A stretch of DNA of 64,000 nucleotides from JAXMEB01 sp046348545 (GCA_046348545.1 JAXMEB010000004.1:372001-436000), one strand, 5' to 3'; numbered from the stretch's first letter, positions 32,851 through 42,011 are shown. Made by a program: numbers and translations. Notes: a model not told the origin generated them from the sequence alone.

Positions 32851-35800
32851 AATTTTTCTTGTTGAATTAGAAAAATCTTTATCACAAACTGATTTAAGCA
32901 GATTGATGGAACTGCTGGGTGCCGAAATAGTAGAGTCAGGCATAGGCAATCCCTCAGAAAATTCAGAAGTGAAAGGTATATACCCACAACAGATGATTTT
33001 TCGGGTAGGCGCCAAGCCCCTGAGCAACCGGAGTGTACATGAAGTACATGAGGATTGCGAAGTGGGGGCGGGCAACAACCCCGAAAATTCAGAAGTGAAG
33101 GGTATCGTTGTTCCACGTTTTGGGACGACTTCCCCATGGTCCTCGAAAGCGACTGAGATTGCAAAACTTGCTAATCTGCCAGTTGAGCGCATTGAACGTG
33201 GTTGGATACACTTTAAAGACAAATGTGTCTATGACCGTATGACGCAAACTGTTGTTTACAATTTAAGCGATTTAGCGTGTTTCTTCTCACATGATAAACC
33301 AAGAACGTATCAATCTATTCCATTATTATCAGAAGGCCGACAAGCGCTTGTGCAAGTGAATCAGGCTTTGGGGCTTGCGCTTTCTGATGTGGAAATCAAT
33401 TATCTGTTTGATAATTATAGCGAGTTAGGGCGCGATCCAACAGATGTTGAGCTCATGATGTTTGCGCAAGCAAATTCGGAACATTGCAGGCATAAGATTT
33501 TTAGAGCCTCTTGGGACAATCAAGAAGACAGTTTATTTGGACTAATCAAAAAAACCTCAGAAGGTGCTGACGGATTGTTGTCAGCCTATGAAGATAATGC
33601 AGCAGTCCTGACAGGATATGCTCAAAAAGGATTTTATCCTGATGAGAAACACTGTTATCGGTATGTTGATGAAGCTCGAGCTTTGCTCATTAAAGTAGAA
33701 ACCCACAATCATCCAACTGCAATTGAGCCTTTTGAAGGAGCCGCAACGGGTTCGGGTGGGGAAATTAGAGATGAAGGTGCCACCGGACGGGGTGGCAAAC
33801 CTATTGCAGGCTTATGTGGCTTCACCGTATCGCATTTACGCATACCTGGCCTAACCCAGCCTTGGGAGTTGGATATTAACTACCCAGCTCGTATTTCAAC
33901 TAGCCTAGAAATCATGTTGAAAGGGCCTATTGGGGCTGCAGCATTTAACAATGAGTTTGGTCGACCTAATTTATGTGGGTATTTCAGAACATTTGAAGCT
34001 ACAGGGCCTTGTGCTGGTCAATCATTTGGCTATCACAAACCGGTCATGTTAGCAGGTGGAATTGGTCATATTTTACCCCAGCAAGTAGAAAAACAATTTT
34101 TTCCAGCGGGTACTCCGATTGTTGTGATGGGTGGGCCGGCTATGTTAATTGGATTAGGTGGTGGTGCGGCCTCCTCAATGACACAGGGTCAAAGTGATGA
34201 ACAGCTAGATTTTGCTTCTGTACAACGCTCGAATGCTGAAATCGAACGCCGCTGTCAAGAAGTGATTGACCGATGTTGGGCGTTAAAAGAGGGGAATCCT
34301 ATTTTATCAATTCACGACGTTGGGGCTGGTGGTTTAAGTAATGCCTTACCTGAATTGGTTCACGCCACAGGCCAGGGTGCTACGTTTAATTTGCGTGCTA
34401 TACCCAGTGCAGAGCCTGGATTATCACCACTGGAAATATGGTGCAATGAAGCGCAAGAGCGTTACGTTTTAGCAATCGAACATCAAAAATTAGAGCAATT
34501 TTTAATGATTGCTAAGCGAGAGCGATGCCCTGTGGCTGTCGTTGGATACGCGACGGAGTCGCCGCATCTCAAAGTTGAAGATCCACTCTTTGAGAATGCG
34601 CCGATTGATTTACCAATGTCTGTGCTGTTAGGTAAATTGCCTTTACCTCAAAAATCGTATCAAGCTATCATCTCAAGGCAAGCGATCAAATCAGACGCAC
34701 CTGAGCTATCTGAATTGATATCGCGCGTTTTACAATTTCCAGCAGTTGCTGATAAGAGTTTTTTAATTACAATTGCCGATAGAACTGTGGGAGGATTGGT
34801 CCATCGGGATCAAATGGTAGGTCCTTATCAAATTCCTGTTGCAGACTGTGCTGTGATGGCATCCAGCTACCTAGAATGGTCAGGGCAAGCGATGAGTATT
34901 GGAGAAAGACCAGCGATTGCTTTAGTCGATCCGGCGGCTGCTTCTCGAATGGCATTAGGTGAAGCGATTACGAATTTGTGTGCTGCATCTATCCGAACGA
35001 TAAAGGATATTAAATGTTCAGGCAATTGGATGGCAAATTGTCAGGATAAACAAGAAGAGAGTCGTTTATATTTAGCCGTAGAGGCTCTGAGCCGAGCTTG
35101 TGTTGATTTAGGAATTGCGATACCGGTTGGGAAAGACTCATTGTCGATGAAGACAGCTTGGCATGTTGGTAATATTCACCATCAAGTCTCTAGTCCTGTG
35201 ACCTTAAATTTATCTGCATTTGCACCTGTAGATGATATTAGGCAGTCCTTAACGCCAGAGTTAATGCAAGATGTGGAAACAACTTTGTTATTAATTGATT
35301 TGGGTCAAGGTCTGAATCGGTTAGGCGGTAGTGTGTATGAGCAAATTACGCTGCAACAAAGTAATACCGTACCTGATTTGGATCAAGTTCAGGATTTAGC
35401 CTCTTATTTCGACTTAATACAATCACTTAATGATGCTGGGAAAATTTTAGCCTACCATGATCGCAGTGATGGAGGCCTTTTGGTGACTTTGCTGGAGATG
35501 GCCTTTACCGCGCAGGTCGGTATTGAAATTGTTTGTGATGATGATCCGATTTCGTTTTTGTTGAATGAAGAGCTGGGTGCTGTGATCCAAGTTAAAATCA
35601 GTGAGGCCGATGCTATTATTCATGCCTTTAAAACAAAGAATATTCCTGTTTATCAGACTGCTTCTTTGATTAAAGAAAAAGAATGTCGAATCCAGTCCAA
35701 TGGTAGAACGATTTATAAAGAAAGCATTATGTCATTGCATCAGCTTTGGTCAAAAACCAGTTATCGTCTACAAGCATTAAGAGATAATCCAGATTGTGCA

Positions 35801-36670
35801 AAGGAAGCCTTTGAAGCCATTGAATCTCACGAGCTTCCGAAGCTATTTTCTAAGCAAACTTTTGAAATTCTAAAACCGACGCCTTCTGTCACGCAAAAAC
35901 CACGCGTGGCGATATTAAGGGAACAAGGTGTGAATGGACATCTTGAGATGGCGGCAGCGTTTCACCATGCTGGTTTTGAAGCTATTGATCTGCATATGAG
36001 TGATTTGCTTTTGAAACCCGAATCCTTACTTAATTTTCAGGTTCTAGCGGTTTGCGGTGGCTTTTCTTATGGGGATGTTTTGGGAGCTGGCTTAGGTTGG
36101 GCGAAAGCTATTTTATATCACGATACGCTTAAAGCAGTATTTTCAAAATTTTTCGAAAATCCCAACACTCTGACTTTAGGTGTCTGCAATGGATGTCAGA
36201 TGTTAGCCGGTATTCGAGAAGTCATACCTGGCACAGAGCATTGGCCTCGGTTCGTTCGCAATACATCTCGTCAATTTGAAGCTAGACTTTCCATGGTAGA
36301 GATACAAAAATCGCACTCTCTATTTTTACAGGGGATGTCAGGTTCTCAGCTCCCCATTGTTGTTTCACATGGCGAGGGGCACGCCTTATTTGAAGATTTA
36401 ACTTCCAAGGAGCAGGTGACGACACAACAATTAGTGGTTTTGAAATATATTAACCCGTTAGGTGTCCCTACAGAGCGTTATCCACATAACCCGAATGGTT
36501 CACCAGAAGGGATTACAGGGCTAACAACCCGGGATGGCCGGATCACGATGATGATGCCTCATCCAGAACGCGTTTTTAGGACAGCACAGTTTTCATGGGC
36601 GCCTAAAACATGGTCTGTAGAGAGCCCTTGGATGCAATTGTTTTATAATGCGAGAAAGGCGTTTAAATAA
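32804..36670 (+). CDS. purL: Phosphoribosylformylglycinamidine synthase, with an in-frame mobile-repeat insert
   Basis: A 1288-residue FGAM synthase (purine pathway step 4). It has the synthetase core (AQANSEHCRHKIF, KVETHNHPTAIEPF, GAATGSGGEIRDE, GGGAASSM) and a C-terminal glutamine amidotransferase with nucleophile in LGVCNGCQML and PHPERVF. The ATG at 32804 has AGAAGAAAAC upstream; an earlier ATG at 32756 lies deep in tadA. Between the N-terminal domain and FGTTSPWSSKATEIA, residues about 59-101 are encoded by a family-A repeat; E. coli PurL has no such stretch. The first ~40 residues are also shorter than in E. coli. The frame is intact, so the protein is probably functional. Confidence 0.96.
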   Translation: MLILVAKNWKALPVAEIFLVELEKSLSQTDLSRLMELLGAEIVESGIGNPSENSEVKGIYPQQMIFRVGAKPLSNRSVHEVHEDCEVGAGNNPENSEVKGIVVPRFGTTSPWSSKATEIAKLANLPVERIERGWIHFKDKCVYDRMTQTVVYNLSDLACFFSHDKPRTYQSIPLLSEGRQALVQVNQALGLALSDVEINYLFDNYSELGRDPTDVELMMFAQANSEHCRHKIFRASWDNQEDSLFGLIKKTSEGADGLLSAYEDNAAVLTGYAQKGFYPDEKHCYRYVDEARALLIKVETHNHPTAIEPFEGAATGSGGEIRDEGATGRGGKPIAGLCGFTVSHLRIPGLTQPWELDINYPARISTSLEIMLKGPIGAAAFNNEFGRPNLCGYFRTFEATGPCAGQSFGYHKPVMLAGGIGHILPQQVEKQFFPAGTPIVVMGGPAMLIGLGGGAASSMTQGQSDEQLDFASVQRSNAEIERRCQEVIDRCWALKEGNPILSIHDVGAGGLSNALPELVHATGQGATFNLRAIPSAEPGLSPLEIWCNEAQERYVLAIEHQKLEQFLMIAKRERCPVAVVGYATESPHLKVEDPLFENAPIDLPMSVLLGKLPLPQKSYQAIISRQAIKSDAPELSELISRVLQFPAVADKSFLITIADRTVGGLVHRDQMVGPYQIPVADCAVMASSYLEWSGQAMSIGERPAIALVDPAAASRMALGEAITNLCAASIRTIKDIKCSGNWMANCQDKQEESRLYLAVEALSRACVDLGIAIPVGKDSLSMKTAWHVGNIHHQVSSPVTLNLSAFAPVDDIRQSLTPELMQDVETTLLLIDLGQGLNRLGGSVYEQITLQQSNTVPDLDQVQDLASYFDLIQSLNDAGKILAYHDRSDGGLLVTLLEMAFTAQVGIEIVCDDDPISFLLNEELGAVIQVKISEADAIIHAFKTKNIPVYQTASLIKEKECRIQSNGRTIYKESIMSLHQLWSKTSYRLQALRDNPDCAKEAFEAIESHELPKLFSKQTFEILKPTPSVTQKPRVAILREQGVNGHLEMAAAFHHAGFEAIDLHMSDLLLKPESLLNFQVLAVCGGFSYGDVLGAGLGWAKAILYHDTLKAVFSKFFENPNTLTLGVCNGCQMLAGIREVIPGTEHWPRFVRNTSRQFEARLSMVEIQKSHSLFLQGMSGSQLPIVVSHGEGHALFEDLTSKEQVTTQQLVVLKYINPLGVPTERYPHNPNGSPEGITGLTTRDGRITMMMPHPERVFRTAQFSWAPKTWSVESPWMQLFYNARKAFK
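32979..33105 (+). repeat. Family A palindromic mobile repeat, copy 5, inside purL
   Basis: Matches the other copies from TACCCACAACAGATG to GAAGGGTAT and is translated as YPQQMIFRVGAKPLSNRSV followed by HEVHEDCEVGAGNNP and ENSEVKGI. Just upstream, 32957-32980 (GAAAATTCAGAAGTGAAAGG and on) duplicates the element's own tail at 33083-33105, exactly 126 bases (42 codons) away. The insert therefore keeps the reading frame. Confidence 0.93.
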
Positions 36671-36676
36671 TATTCT

Positions 36677-38371
36677 ATGCTGCAATATGAACATCATATA
36701 GATAAAATTACAGGATATGAATGGATAGCAACGGCTCTTAAAGGGAAAGCGTTGCTACAGTCTGCTTTGCTGAATAAAGATACCGCTTTTTCATTAGAAG
36801 AAAGAGATAAGCTTGAATTGGTGGGTCTGCTTCCGGCACGTGTAGAAACCCTTGATGAACAAGTTGCTCGCATTCGATATCAATATCAACGTTATCCTAG
36901 TGATTTGCAGAAATTTATTTTTTTGCACAGCCTTCACCACCGAAATGAAACTTTATTTTATAAATTTGTGAGTGGGCATTTAGCAGAATGTTTTCCGGTG
37001 CTCTACACCCCTGGTGTTGGAGAGGCTGTAAGGTTTTTTAGTGAAGAATACCGTCAACCTCGTGGTCTATATTTAAATTTCGCTGAAAAAGACAAAATGG
37101 AAAAAATGTTTGACAATCGGTTTTATCCGGAAGTCGACTTGATTGTAGTCACAGATGGGGAAGGGGTGCTAGGCATCGGCGATCAAGGGATAGGTGGTAT
37201 GAATATCTCCATCGCTAAATTGATGGTGTATTCTTTGTGTGGTATTAATCCTTATCGAACGTTACCCATTATTTTAGACGTAGGCACTGATAATAAGACA
37301 TTATTGAATGATCCGCTTTATGTGGGCTGGCGTGCGAATCGCGTTCGAGGTCAGCAATATGATGATTTTATCAAACAGTTTGTAGATCTGGTTCATCAAA
37401 AATTCCCCAATTCGTTTTTGCACTGGGAAGATTTTGGACGAGACAATGCGAGACGCATTTTAGATCAACATAAATCTAAGCATTGCATGTTTAATGATGA
37501 TATGCAGGGTACGGGCGTTGTAACGCTTGCGGCGCTGCTTGCTGCTGTGAATGCAACTAAAATTCCGTTTCAAAATCAGCGTGTGGTGATATTTGGCGCC
37601 GGGACGGCGGGGGTGGGGATTGCTGATCAGCTTTGTGCTGCAATGATCCGCTATGGATTATCTCAAGAAGAGGCCCGCAAACGATTCTGGCTGATTGATA
37701 AATATGGTTTATTGCTCGAAGATTCACCCAGTCTGACAACATTTCAAAAACCCTATGCACGCACTAAGGATGAAGTCGCGAAATGGCCAGATTTGGATTT
37801 GATGAATGTGGTGCGGGGGATTAAACCGACGATTTTGGTCGGATGCTCAACAGTTCGAGGTGCATTTACACCGGACATCATTATTGAAATGAATAAGCAC
37901 GTTGCTCGCCCGATTATATTTCCATTATCCAATCCGACAGAGAAATGTGAGGCGCGGCCTGAGAATATTTTCCAATGGACGCATGGGAGCGCGTTAATTG
38001 CAACGGGCAGTCCTTTCGGGGATGTTGATTATAATCGCAAAAGCTATCGGATAGCTCAATGTAATAATGCACTTGCATTTCCAGGGATTGGGCTGGGTGT
38101 GCTGGCTGTTGGCGCGTCAGAATTGACAGATAACATGTTGTGGGCTGCTAGCTTAGCGTTGAGTAAATTGGCTCCTGTACGCTCTAATCCAGAAGGCGCT
38201 CTATTACCAGCTTTGTCTGACATTCTTGGGGTCTCTCGATTGGTGGCTTGTGATGTCGCCAATATGGCTATTCAAGAGAAGGTGGCGACCAAACAACTTG
38301 GGCGTCAAATAGAAGACGTGATTGATGACCTGATTTGGAAGGCAGAATATAAAGAGATTAGATCGCTTTAA
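36677..38371 (+). CDS. maeA: NAD-dependent malic enzyme (SfcA/MaeA type)
   Basis: A 564-residue malic enzyme that oxidatively decarboxylates malate to pyruvate. Markers are YTPGVGEAVRFFS, the catalytic-loop region DGEGVLGIGDQGIGGMNIS, WEDFGRDNARRIL, FNDDMQGTGVVTLAALLAA and the nucleotide-binding GAGTAGVGIAD. Length equals E. coli SfcA (565). Located 6 bp after purL, so it may be co-transcribed. Confidence 0.94.
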   Translation: MLQYEHHIDKITGYEWIATALKGKALLQSALLNKDTAFSLEERDKLELVGLLPARVETLDEQVARIRYQYQRYPSDLQKFIFLHSLHHRNETLFYKFVSGHLAECFPVLYTPGVGEAVRFFSEEYRQPRGLYLNFAEKDKMEKMFDNRFYPEVDLIVVTDGEGVLGIGDQGIGGMNISIAKLMVYSLCGINPYRTLPIILDVGTDNKTLLNDPLYVGWRANRVRGQQYDDFIKQFVDLVHQKFPNSFLHWEDFGRDNARRILDQHKSKHCMFNDDMQGTGVVTLAALLAAVNATKIPFQNQRVVIFGAGTAGVGIADQLCAAMIRYGLSQEEARKRFWLIDKYGLLLEDSPSLTTFQKPYARTKDEVAKWPDLDLMNVVRGIKPTILVGCSTVRGAFTPDIIIEMNKHVARPIIFPLSNPTEKCEARPENIFQWTHGSALIATGSPFGDVDYNRKSYRIAQCNNALAFPGIGLGVLAVGASELTDNMLWAASLALSKLAPVRSNPEGALLPALSDILGVSRLVACDVANMAIQEKVATKQLGRQIEDVIDDLIWKAEYKEIRSL

Positions 38372-38413
38372 CTCGTTTTATCTGATTTTTTATGCCGTTT
38401 GTATTGATTCGCT

Positions 38414-38590
38414 TTGAATAAACATGAAATAACCAGTAATATTGAAATTTTGACTCGGTTACTTCAAATGATTGGCGAATCTCAACAAAATCTCTCAAAG
38501 CAATCAAGACTGATTAAGCGCTTGAAACGACACCTGGCAAGTGAACTCACTTCCGATTTGTTTGGCAAATTTGAACCCATTCATGGATAG
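38414..38590 (+). CDS. Possible 58-residue helical ORF
   Basis: A TTG-initiated frame with an in-frame stop just upstream. The product is amphipathic and helical (EILTRLLQMIGESQQNLSKQ). No good ribosome binding site. It could be a real small protein, the tail of a decayed gene or chance; low confidence. The rest of 38372-38612 shows nothing else. Confidence 0.2.
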   Translation: MNKHEITSNIEILTRLLQMIGESQQNLSKQSRLIKRLKRHLASELTSDLFGKFEPIHG

Positions 38591-38612
38591 CTCACTTGTT
38601 TATCCTATATCA

Positions 38613-39378
38613 ATGAAAAAAAATAAGCGTTGAAACTAGATTTATTAATTATAGTGCTAATACTCAAATCCTCGATTCTAATACTTCAAGTAATCTCACA
38701 GAGTTTCAAACTTATTGTCAATATGTAAAAGAAAAATCTCACTCTTTTCGTGAGCGTTTCATGATTAGTGGCAAGCATTGGAGTTGTGGTGAGGTCAGGA
38801 TTGACTCGCAAGGAAATGTCTCGATTTTTATTTTAGATTCATTTCCCACTTACTTTAAAACTAGATTAGATGAAATTGACAGAACTTTTGTTGATCGCCC
38901 TGTGAAAGTATATATTCCTGATTTAGCATTACAGCGAGATACACATAGCTGCGCTATTTATGCGATTGATGGTTGGAGAAAACTTGAGAAAGTAGGTTCA
39001 TATTTGCCTGTGGGTTATAATGGTGATTTATTTGATTATTTCCAACAAAATTCACTTTTAGAGTCTTCATCAAGTCATATGCAGCTTTTGAAAGTTCAAT
39101 TGCCCTTATATTTAATGAAGTTAATGCAGTCTAAGATACTGATTACAAGAGTAATAGCGGGACGAGAGAATGAGAAAAATCTAGTCGTCAATGGTAAAGG
39201 TGAGACGGCTCATGATGCTTGCATTAAACATTTCACCACAGACTCGAATGGTGACATATTCAGAAATACTCACGTGCATGATAAGAAAAACAAATTCAGA
39301 GCACGCGCTATAGAAATTCTTTCTAATCCTGAAGTCCCTGACGAATATTTCAGAGGCTTGATCAAAACCAGTAAATAA
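38613..39378 (+). CDS. CE-clan (Ulp/YopJ-like) cysteine protease or acetyltransferase, frameshifted at an A8 tract
   Basis: From the ATG at 38761 a 205-residue product is read. It shows the CE-clan order: His6 in GKHWSCGEV, Asp26 in IFILDSF, and Gln58-x5-Cys64 in LQRDTHSCAIYAI. Ulp1/SENP deSUMOylases and YopJ acetyltransferases share this H-D/E-Q-C layout and similar spacing. The frame stays open without a start for 48 codons upstream of 38761, back to an A8 run (38616-38623) directly after an ATG at 38613. With seven A's that ATG would read MKKISVETRF and give 254 residues. The His so close to the 38761 start supports the longer form. Likely effector or its remnant; flanked by an insertion-sequence scar. 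Confidence 0.65.
38616..38623 (+). other. A8 homopolymer at the predicted gene start
   Basis: Eight A's follow the ATG at 38613. The upstream frame then ends after seven codons at TGA; loss of one A joins it to the long open frame. A candidate slippage, phase-variation or decay site. Confidence 0.55.
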
Positions 39379-39387
39379 ATTATAGCT
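39352..39387. repeat. 36-bp direct repeat, left copy
   Basis: AGAGGCTTGATCAAAACCAG and the following TAAATAAATTATAGCT, covering the last codons and stop of the CE-clan gene. It recurs at 39845-39880 with one mismatch, where it overlaps the end of hppA. The two copies flank the insertion-sequence scar. Confidence 0.9.
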
Positions 39388-39388
39388 A

Positions 39389-39556
39389 GGGCGTGTCCTT
39401 AAAGTTTCAACCACACAAGTATTGGGACGACAGTTAATGCTCCGATGAAAATTACCTTTGTTTTATCATATCTTGTTGCAATTCGACGATACGCCCGAGT
39501 TCCACAAAATGCATGAATTGTAGTGCAGGCCCCCAAAGATTGGCGTTTTTAAAAAA
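39389..39556 (-). pseudogene. IS5-family transposase remnant (C-terminal end)
   Basis: On the - strand, codons ending at the stop at 39399-39401 read YRRIATRYDKTKVIFIGALT followed by VVPILVWLKL, the characteristic end of IS5-family (IS1031/IS427-type) DDE transposases. Upstream the frame soon stops. The outer edge GGGCGTGTCC at 39389 looks like an insertion-sequence terminus. The rest of the transposase is missing. Confidence 0.8.
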
Positions 39557-39844
39557 AGTGATTATCCCACTCACTCTTAGTTGAATTAAATTACTAAATC
39601 TCAGTATCATTCCCTTTATACCATGGGTTTGCTTAAAATGCCTTTCATTTGAAATAGAAGATTAATTAGAATAGTGCTATGTGCTCCCCTCTCCCAATTG
39701 TGGGAGAGGGGAGCACATAGCACTATTCCAGCTACTTGATGTGTTAGAAAGCACATCTAAATCCCGAGGTGTCTTTTTAATTTTTAAAAACGCCAATTTT
39801 TTTGGGGACCTGCACTACAATTCGTGCATTTTGCGGAAGTCGGG
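39494..39844. repeat. Inverted duplication of the transposase fragment
   Basis: 39494-39556 and 39781-39844 are inverted copies about 62 bp long (shared core CCTGCACTACAATTC, GCATTTTG, TTTTTAAAAACGCCAA), roughly 90% alike by eye. They enclose the perfect palindrome at 39670-39727. The interval 39388-39844 holds no intact gene. Confidence 0.8.
39670..39727. repeat. Perfect 27-bp-arm palindrome
   Basis: AATAGTGCTATGTGCTCCCC continues to TCTCCCA, then a 4-base ATTG loop and the exact reverse complement. Such a long perfect hairpin is prone to deletion in replication. No T run follows it. Confidence 0.92.
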
Positions 39845-39880
39845 AGAGGCTTGATCAAAGCCAGTAAATAAATTATAGCT
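39845..39880. repeat. 36-bp direct repeat, right copy
   Basis: Matches 39352-39387 at 35 of 36 positions. It includes the stop codon and last codons of hppA, so it probably marks the original junction between the CE-clan gene and hppA. Confidence 0.9.
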
Positions 39881-41966
39881 GGAAATTACTGAGCATTGCC
39901 AGCATCAATATCGCGACTATATTCACAATCTTGATCATTGGATTGACAGCAGGTCCAACCGTATCTTTATAAGGATCCCCAACGGTATCGCCAGTAATAG
40001 CGGCTTTATGGGCTTCAGATCCTTTCCCGCCATGATGACCGCTTTCAATATATTTTTTAGCATTGTCCCATGCACCACCGCCAGAGGTCATTGAAATAGC
40101 CACAAAAAGACCCGTGATAATGGTGCCTAATAGTAGCGCACCAAGGGCGCTGAAAGCTGCTTCAATGCCAGCTATACACCGCACAACAAAAAATAAAATA
40201 CCAGGTGATAGGACTGGCAAGAGCGATGGGAGGATCATTTCTTTAATCGCACTTTTCGTGAGTAAATCGACCGCATGACCATATTCGGGTTTAGCGGTGC
40301 CCTCTAGGATGCCAGGTATGGTTTGAAATTGTCTGCGGACTTCAAGAACAATCTGAGCACCTGCACGCCCAACGGCGCGCATCCCCATGGCACCCATTAG
40401 AAAGGGGAGTAATCCCCCCATAAAAAGTCCAACAACGACATACGGGCTGGTTAAGGAAAACTCTATTTTCAGGGCGGGAAAATAAAACTTCAGATCTTCA
40501 ATGTAAGCAGAGAACAAAACAAGTGCAGCGAGTCCAGCCGATCCAATGGCATAGCCTTTTGTAACTGCTTTGGTGGTATTGCCTACGGCATCTAAACTAT
40601 CGGTGATGATACGTACTTCATGTGGTAAATCCGCCATTTCAGCAATACCACCGGCATTGTCTGTGATGGGGCCATAGGCATCGAGCGCAACAATCATACC
40701 TGCCAGCGAAAGCATGGACGTTGCTGCAATCGCAATGCCATATAGGCCAGCGGTTAAGTAGGCTAACAATATGCCGAAGCAAATAACAATAACCGGTAGC
40801 GCACATGCTTCGAGTCCCACGGAGAGTCCCTGAATAATATTGGTTGCATGACCGGTTGTTGAGGCAGCTGAGATGCTTTGTACCGGTCGATATTGGGTTG
40901 AGGTGTAATATTCAGTAATCCAAACAATCAGTCCGGTCACGCCCAATCCAATCATCGCTGATAGAAAAAGTTGGAGCCCATTGAGGGAACCGATGGTTAA
41001 TACAAGACTTCCAGTGAATCCAACGAATAAATGAGTCACTAAGGCAATAAAGACCAAAGATAATAATGATGAAGTGAGTACACCCTTGTAGAGAGCCCAC
41101 ATAATATTTTGACTAGAGTCTAGTCTGACGGCGTAGATGCCAAATACAGAGGCAATAATACAAACACCACCAATGAGTAGGGGGTACAGTAACAATTGAT
41201 GCAGAGCTTCTGAGGTGCCAAAGAGACTACCTAGAACCATGGTTGCAACCAGAGTGACGACATAGGTTTCAAAGAGATCAGCGGCCATACCAGCGCAATC
41301 ACCAACATTATCACCAACGTTATCAGCAATAACAGCAGGATTGCGCGGATCATCTTCAGGAATGCCAGCCTCAAGTTTTCCAACCAAGTCAGCCCCTACA
41401 TCTGCTCCTTTAGTGAAAATACCGCCGCCTAAGCGAGCGAAAATAGAAATCAAAGAAGCGCCGAATCCTAAAGCGACGAGGGACTCCATCATTTGCCTTA
41501 AGGGTACTTGCATCGAGGTGAGCCAGCAGTAATAACTTGTGATCCCGAATAACCCCAACCCAACTACCAGCATACCGGTGATGGCCCCTCCTTTAAATGC
41601 GATGTTCAGGGCTTTAGTGAGTCCATCTCGAGCGGCTTCCGCTGTTCTGACATTGGCTCGAACTGAGATATTCATACCGATATAGCCTGCTGTTCCAGAT
41701 AAAATGGCCCCTAAGAGAAATCCTATGCCAACGTATTTGCCTAAGCACGCGGTTAAAGCGATAGCGATGATGATGCCAACGAGAGCGATAGTTTTATATT
41801 GGCGGTTGAGATAAGCCTCGGCACCTTCCTGGATGGCGGCTGTGATTTCAATCATACGAGGATTGCCGCGGGGGCAAGCGAGGATAGTATAAGTAGCGTA
41901 TAAACCATAAAGGAGCGCAATCCCTGCGCAGCCCAGTATCAATATTTCCAGTTTCATTGGGTGCAT
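39873..41966 (-). CDS. hppA: Membrane-bound proton-translocating pyrophosphatase, K+-independent type
   Basis: A 697-residue integral membrane H+-pump driven by pyrophosphate hydrolysis. The PPi/Mg-binding block (DVGADLVGKLEAGIPEDDPRNP and ADNVGDNVGD, residues 189-223) and the C-terminal GDTVGDPYKDT are visible. GNTTKA at 462-467 has Lys466, the hallmark of K+-independent enzymes (Ala in K+-dependent ones). Some 15-16 membrane spans are expected. It ends in a repeated 36-bp segment next to the transposase scar. Confidence 0.95.
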   Translation of the reverse strand: MHPMKLEILILGCAGIALLYGLYATYTILACPRGNPRMIEITAAIQEGAEAYLNRQYKTIALVGIIIAIALTACLGKYVGIGFLLGAILSGTAGYIGMNISVRANVRTAEAARDGLTKALNIAFKGGAITGMLVVGLGLFGITSYYCWLTSMQVPLRQMMESLVALGFGASLISIFARLGGGIFTKGADVGADLVGKLEAGIPEDDPRNPAVIADNVGDNVGDCAGMAADLFETYVVTLVATMVLGSLFGTSEALHQLLLYPLLIGGVCIIASVFGIYAVRLDSSQNIMWALYKGVLTSSLLSLVFIALVTHLFVGFTGSLVLTIGSLNGLQLFLSAMIGLGVTGLIVWITEYYTSTQYRPVQSISAASTTGHATNIIQGLSVGLEACALPVIVICFGILLAYLTAGLYGIAIAATSMLSLAGMIVALDAYGPITDNAGGIAEMADLPHEVRIITDSLDAVGNTTKAVTKGYAIGSAGLAALVLFSAYIEDLKFYFPALKIEFSLTSPYVVVGLFMGGLLPFLMGAMGMRAVGRAGAQIVLEVRRQFQTIPGILEGTAKPEYGHAVDLLTKSAIKEMILPSLLPVLSPGILFFVVRCIAGIEAAFSALGALLLGTIITGLFVAISMTSGGGAWDNAKKYIESGHHGGKGSEAHKAAITGDTVGDPYKDTVGPAVNPMIKIVNIVAILMLAMLSNFQL

Positions 41967-41990
41967 ACTCTAATATTTCCTTAATAGAGT
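41967..41990 (-). promoter_or_regulatory. Small hairpin around the hppA ribosome binding site
   Basis: ACTCTA and TAGAGT form a 6-bp stem just before the hppA ATG, with the likely Shine-Dalgarno AAGGAAA in or next to the loop. It might modulate translation; the stem is short. Confidence 0.3.
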
Positions 41991-42011
41991 ATATAACATG
42001 GGTACAACACC

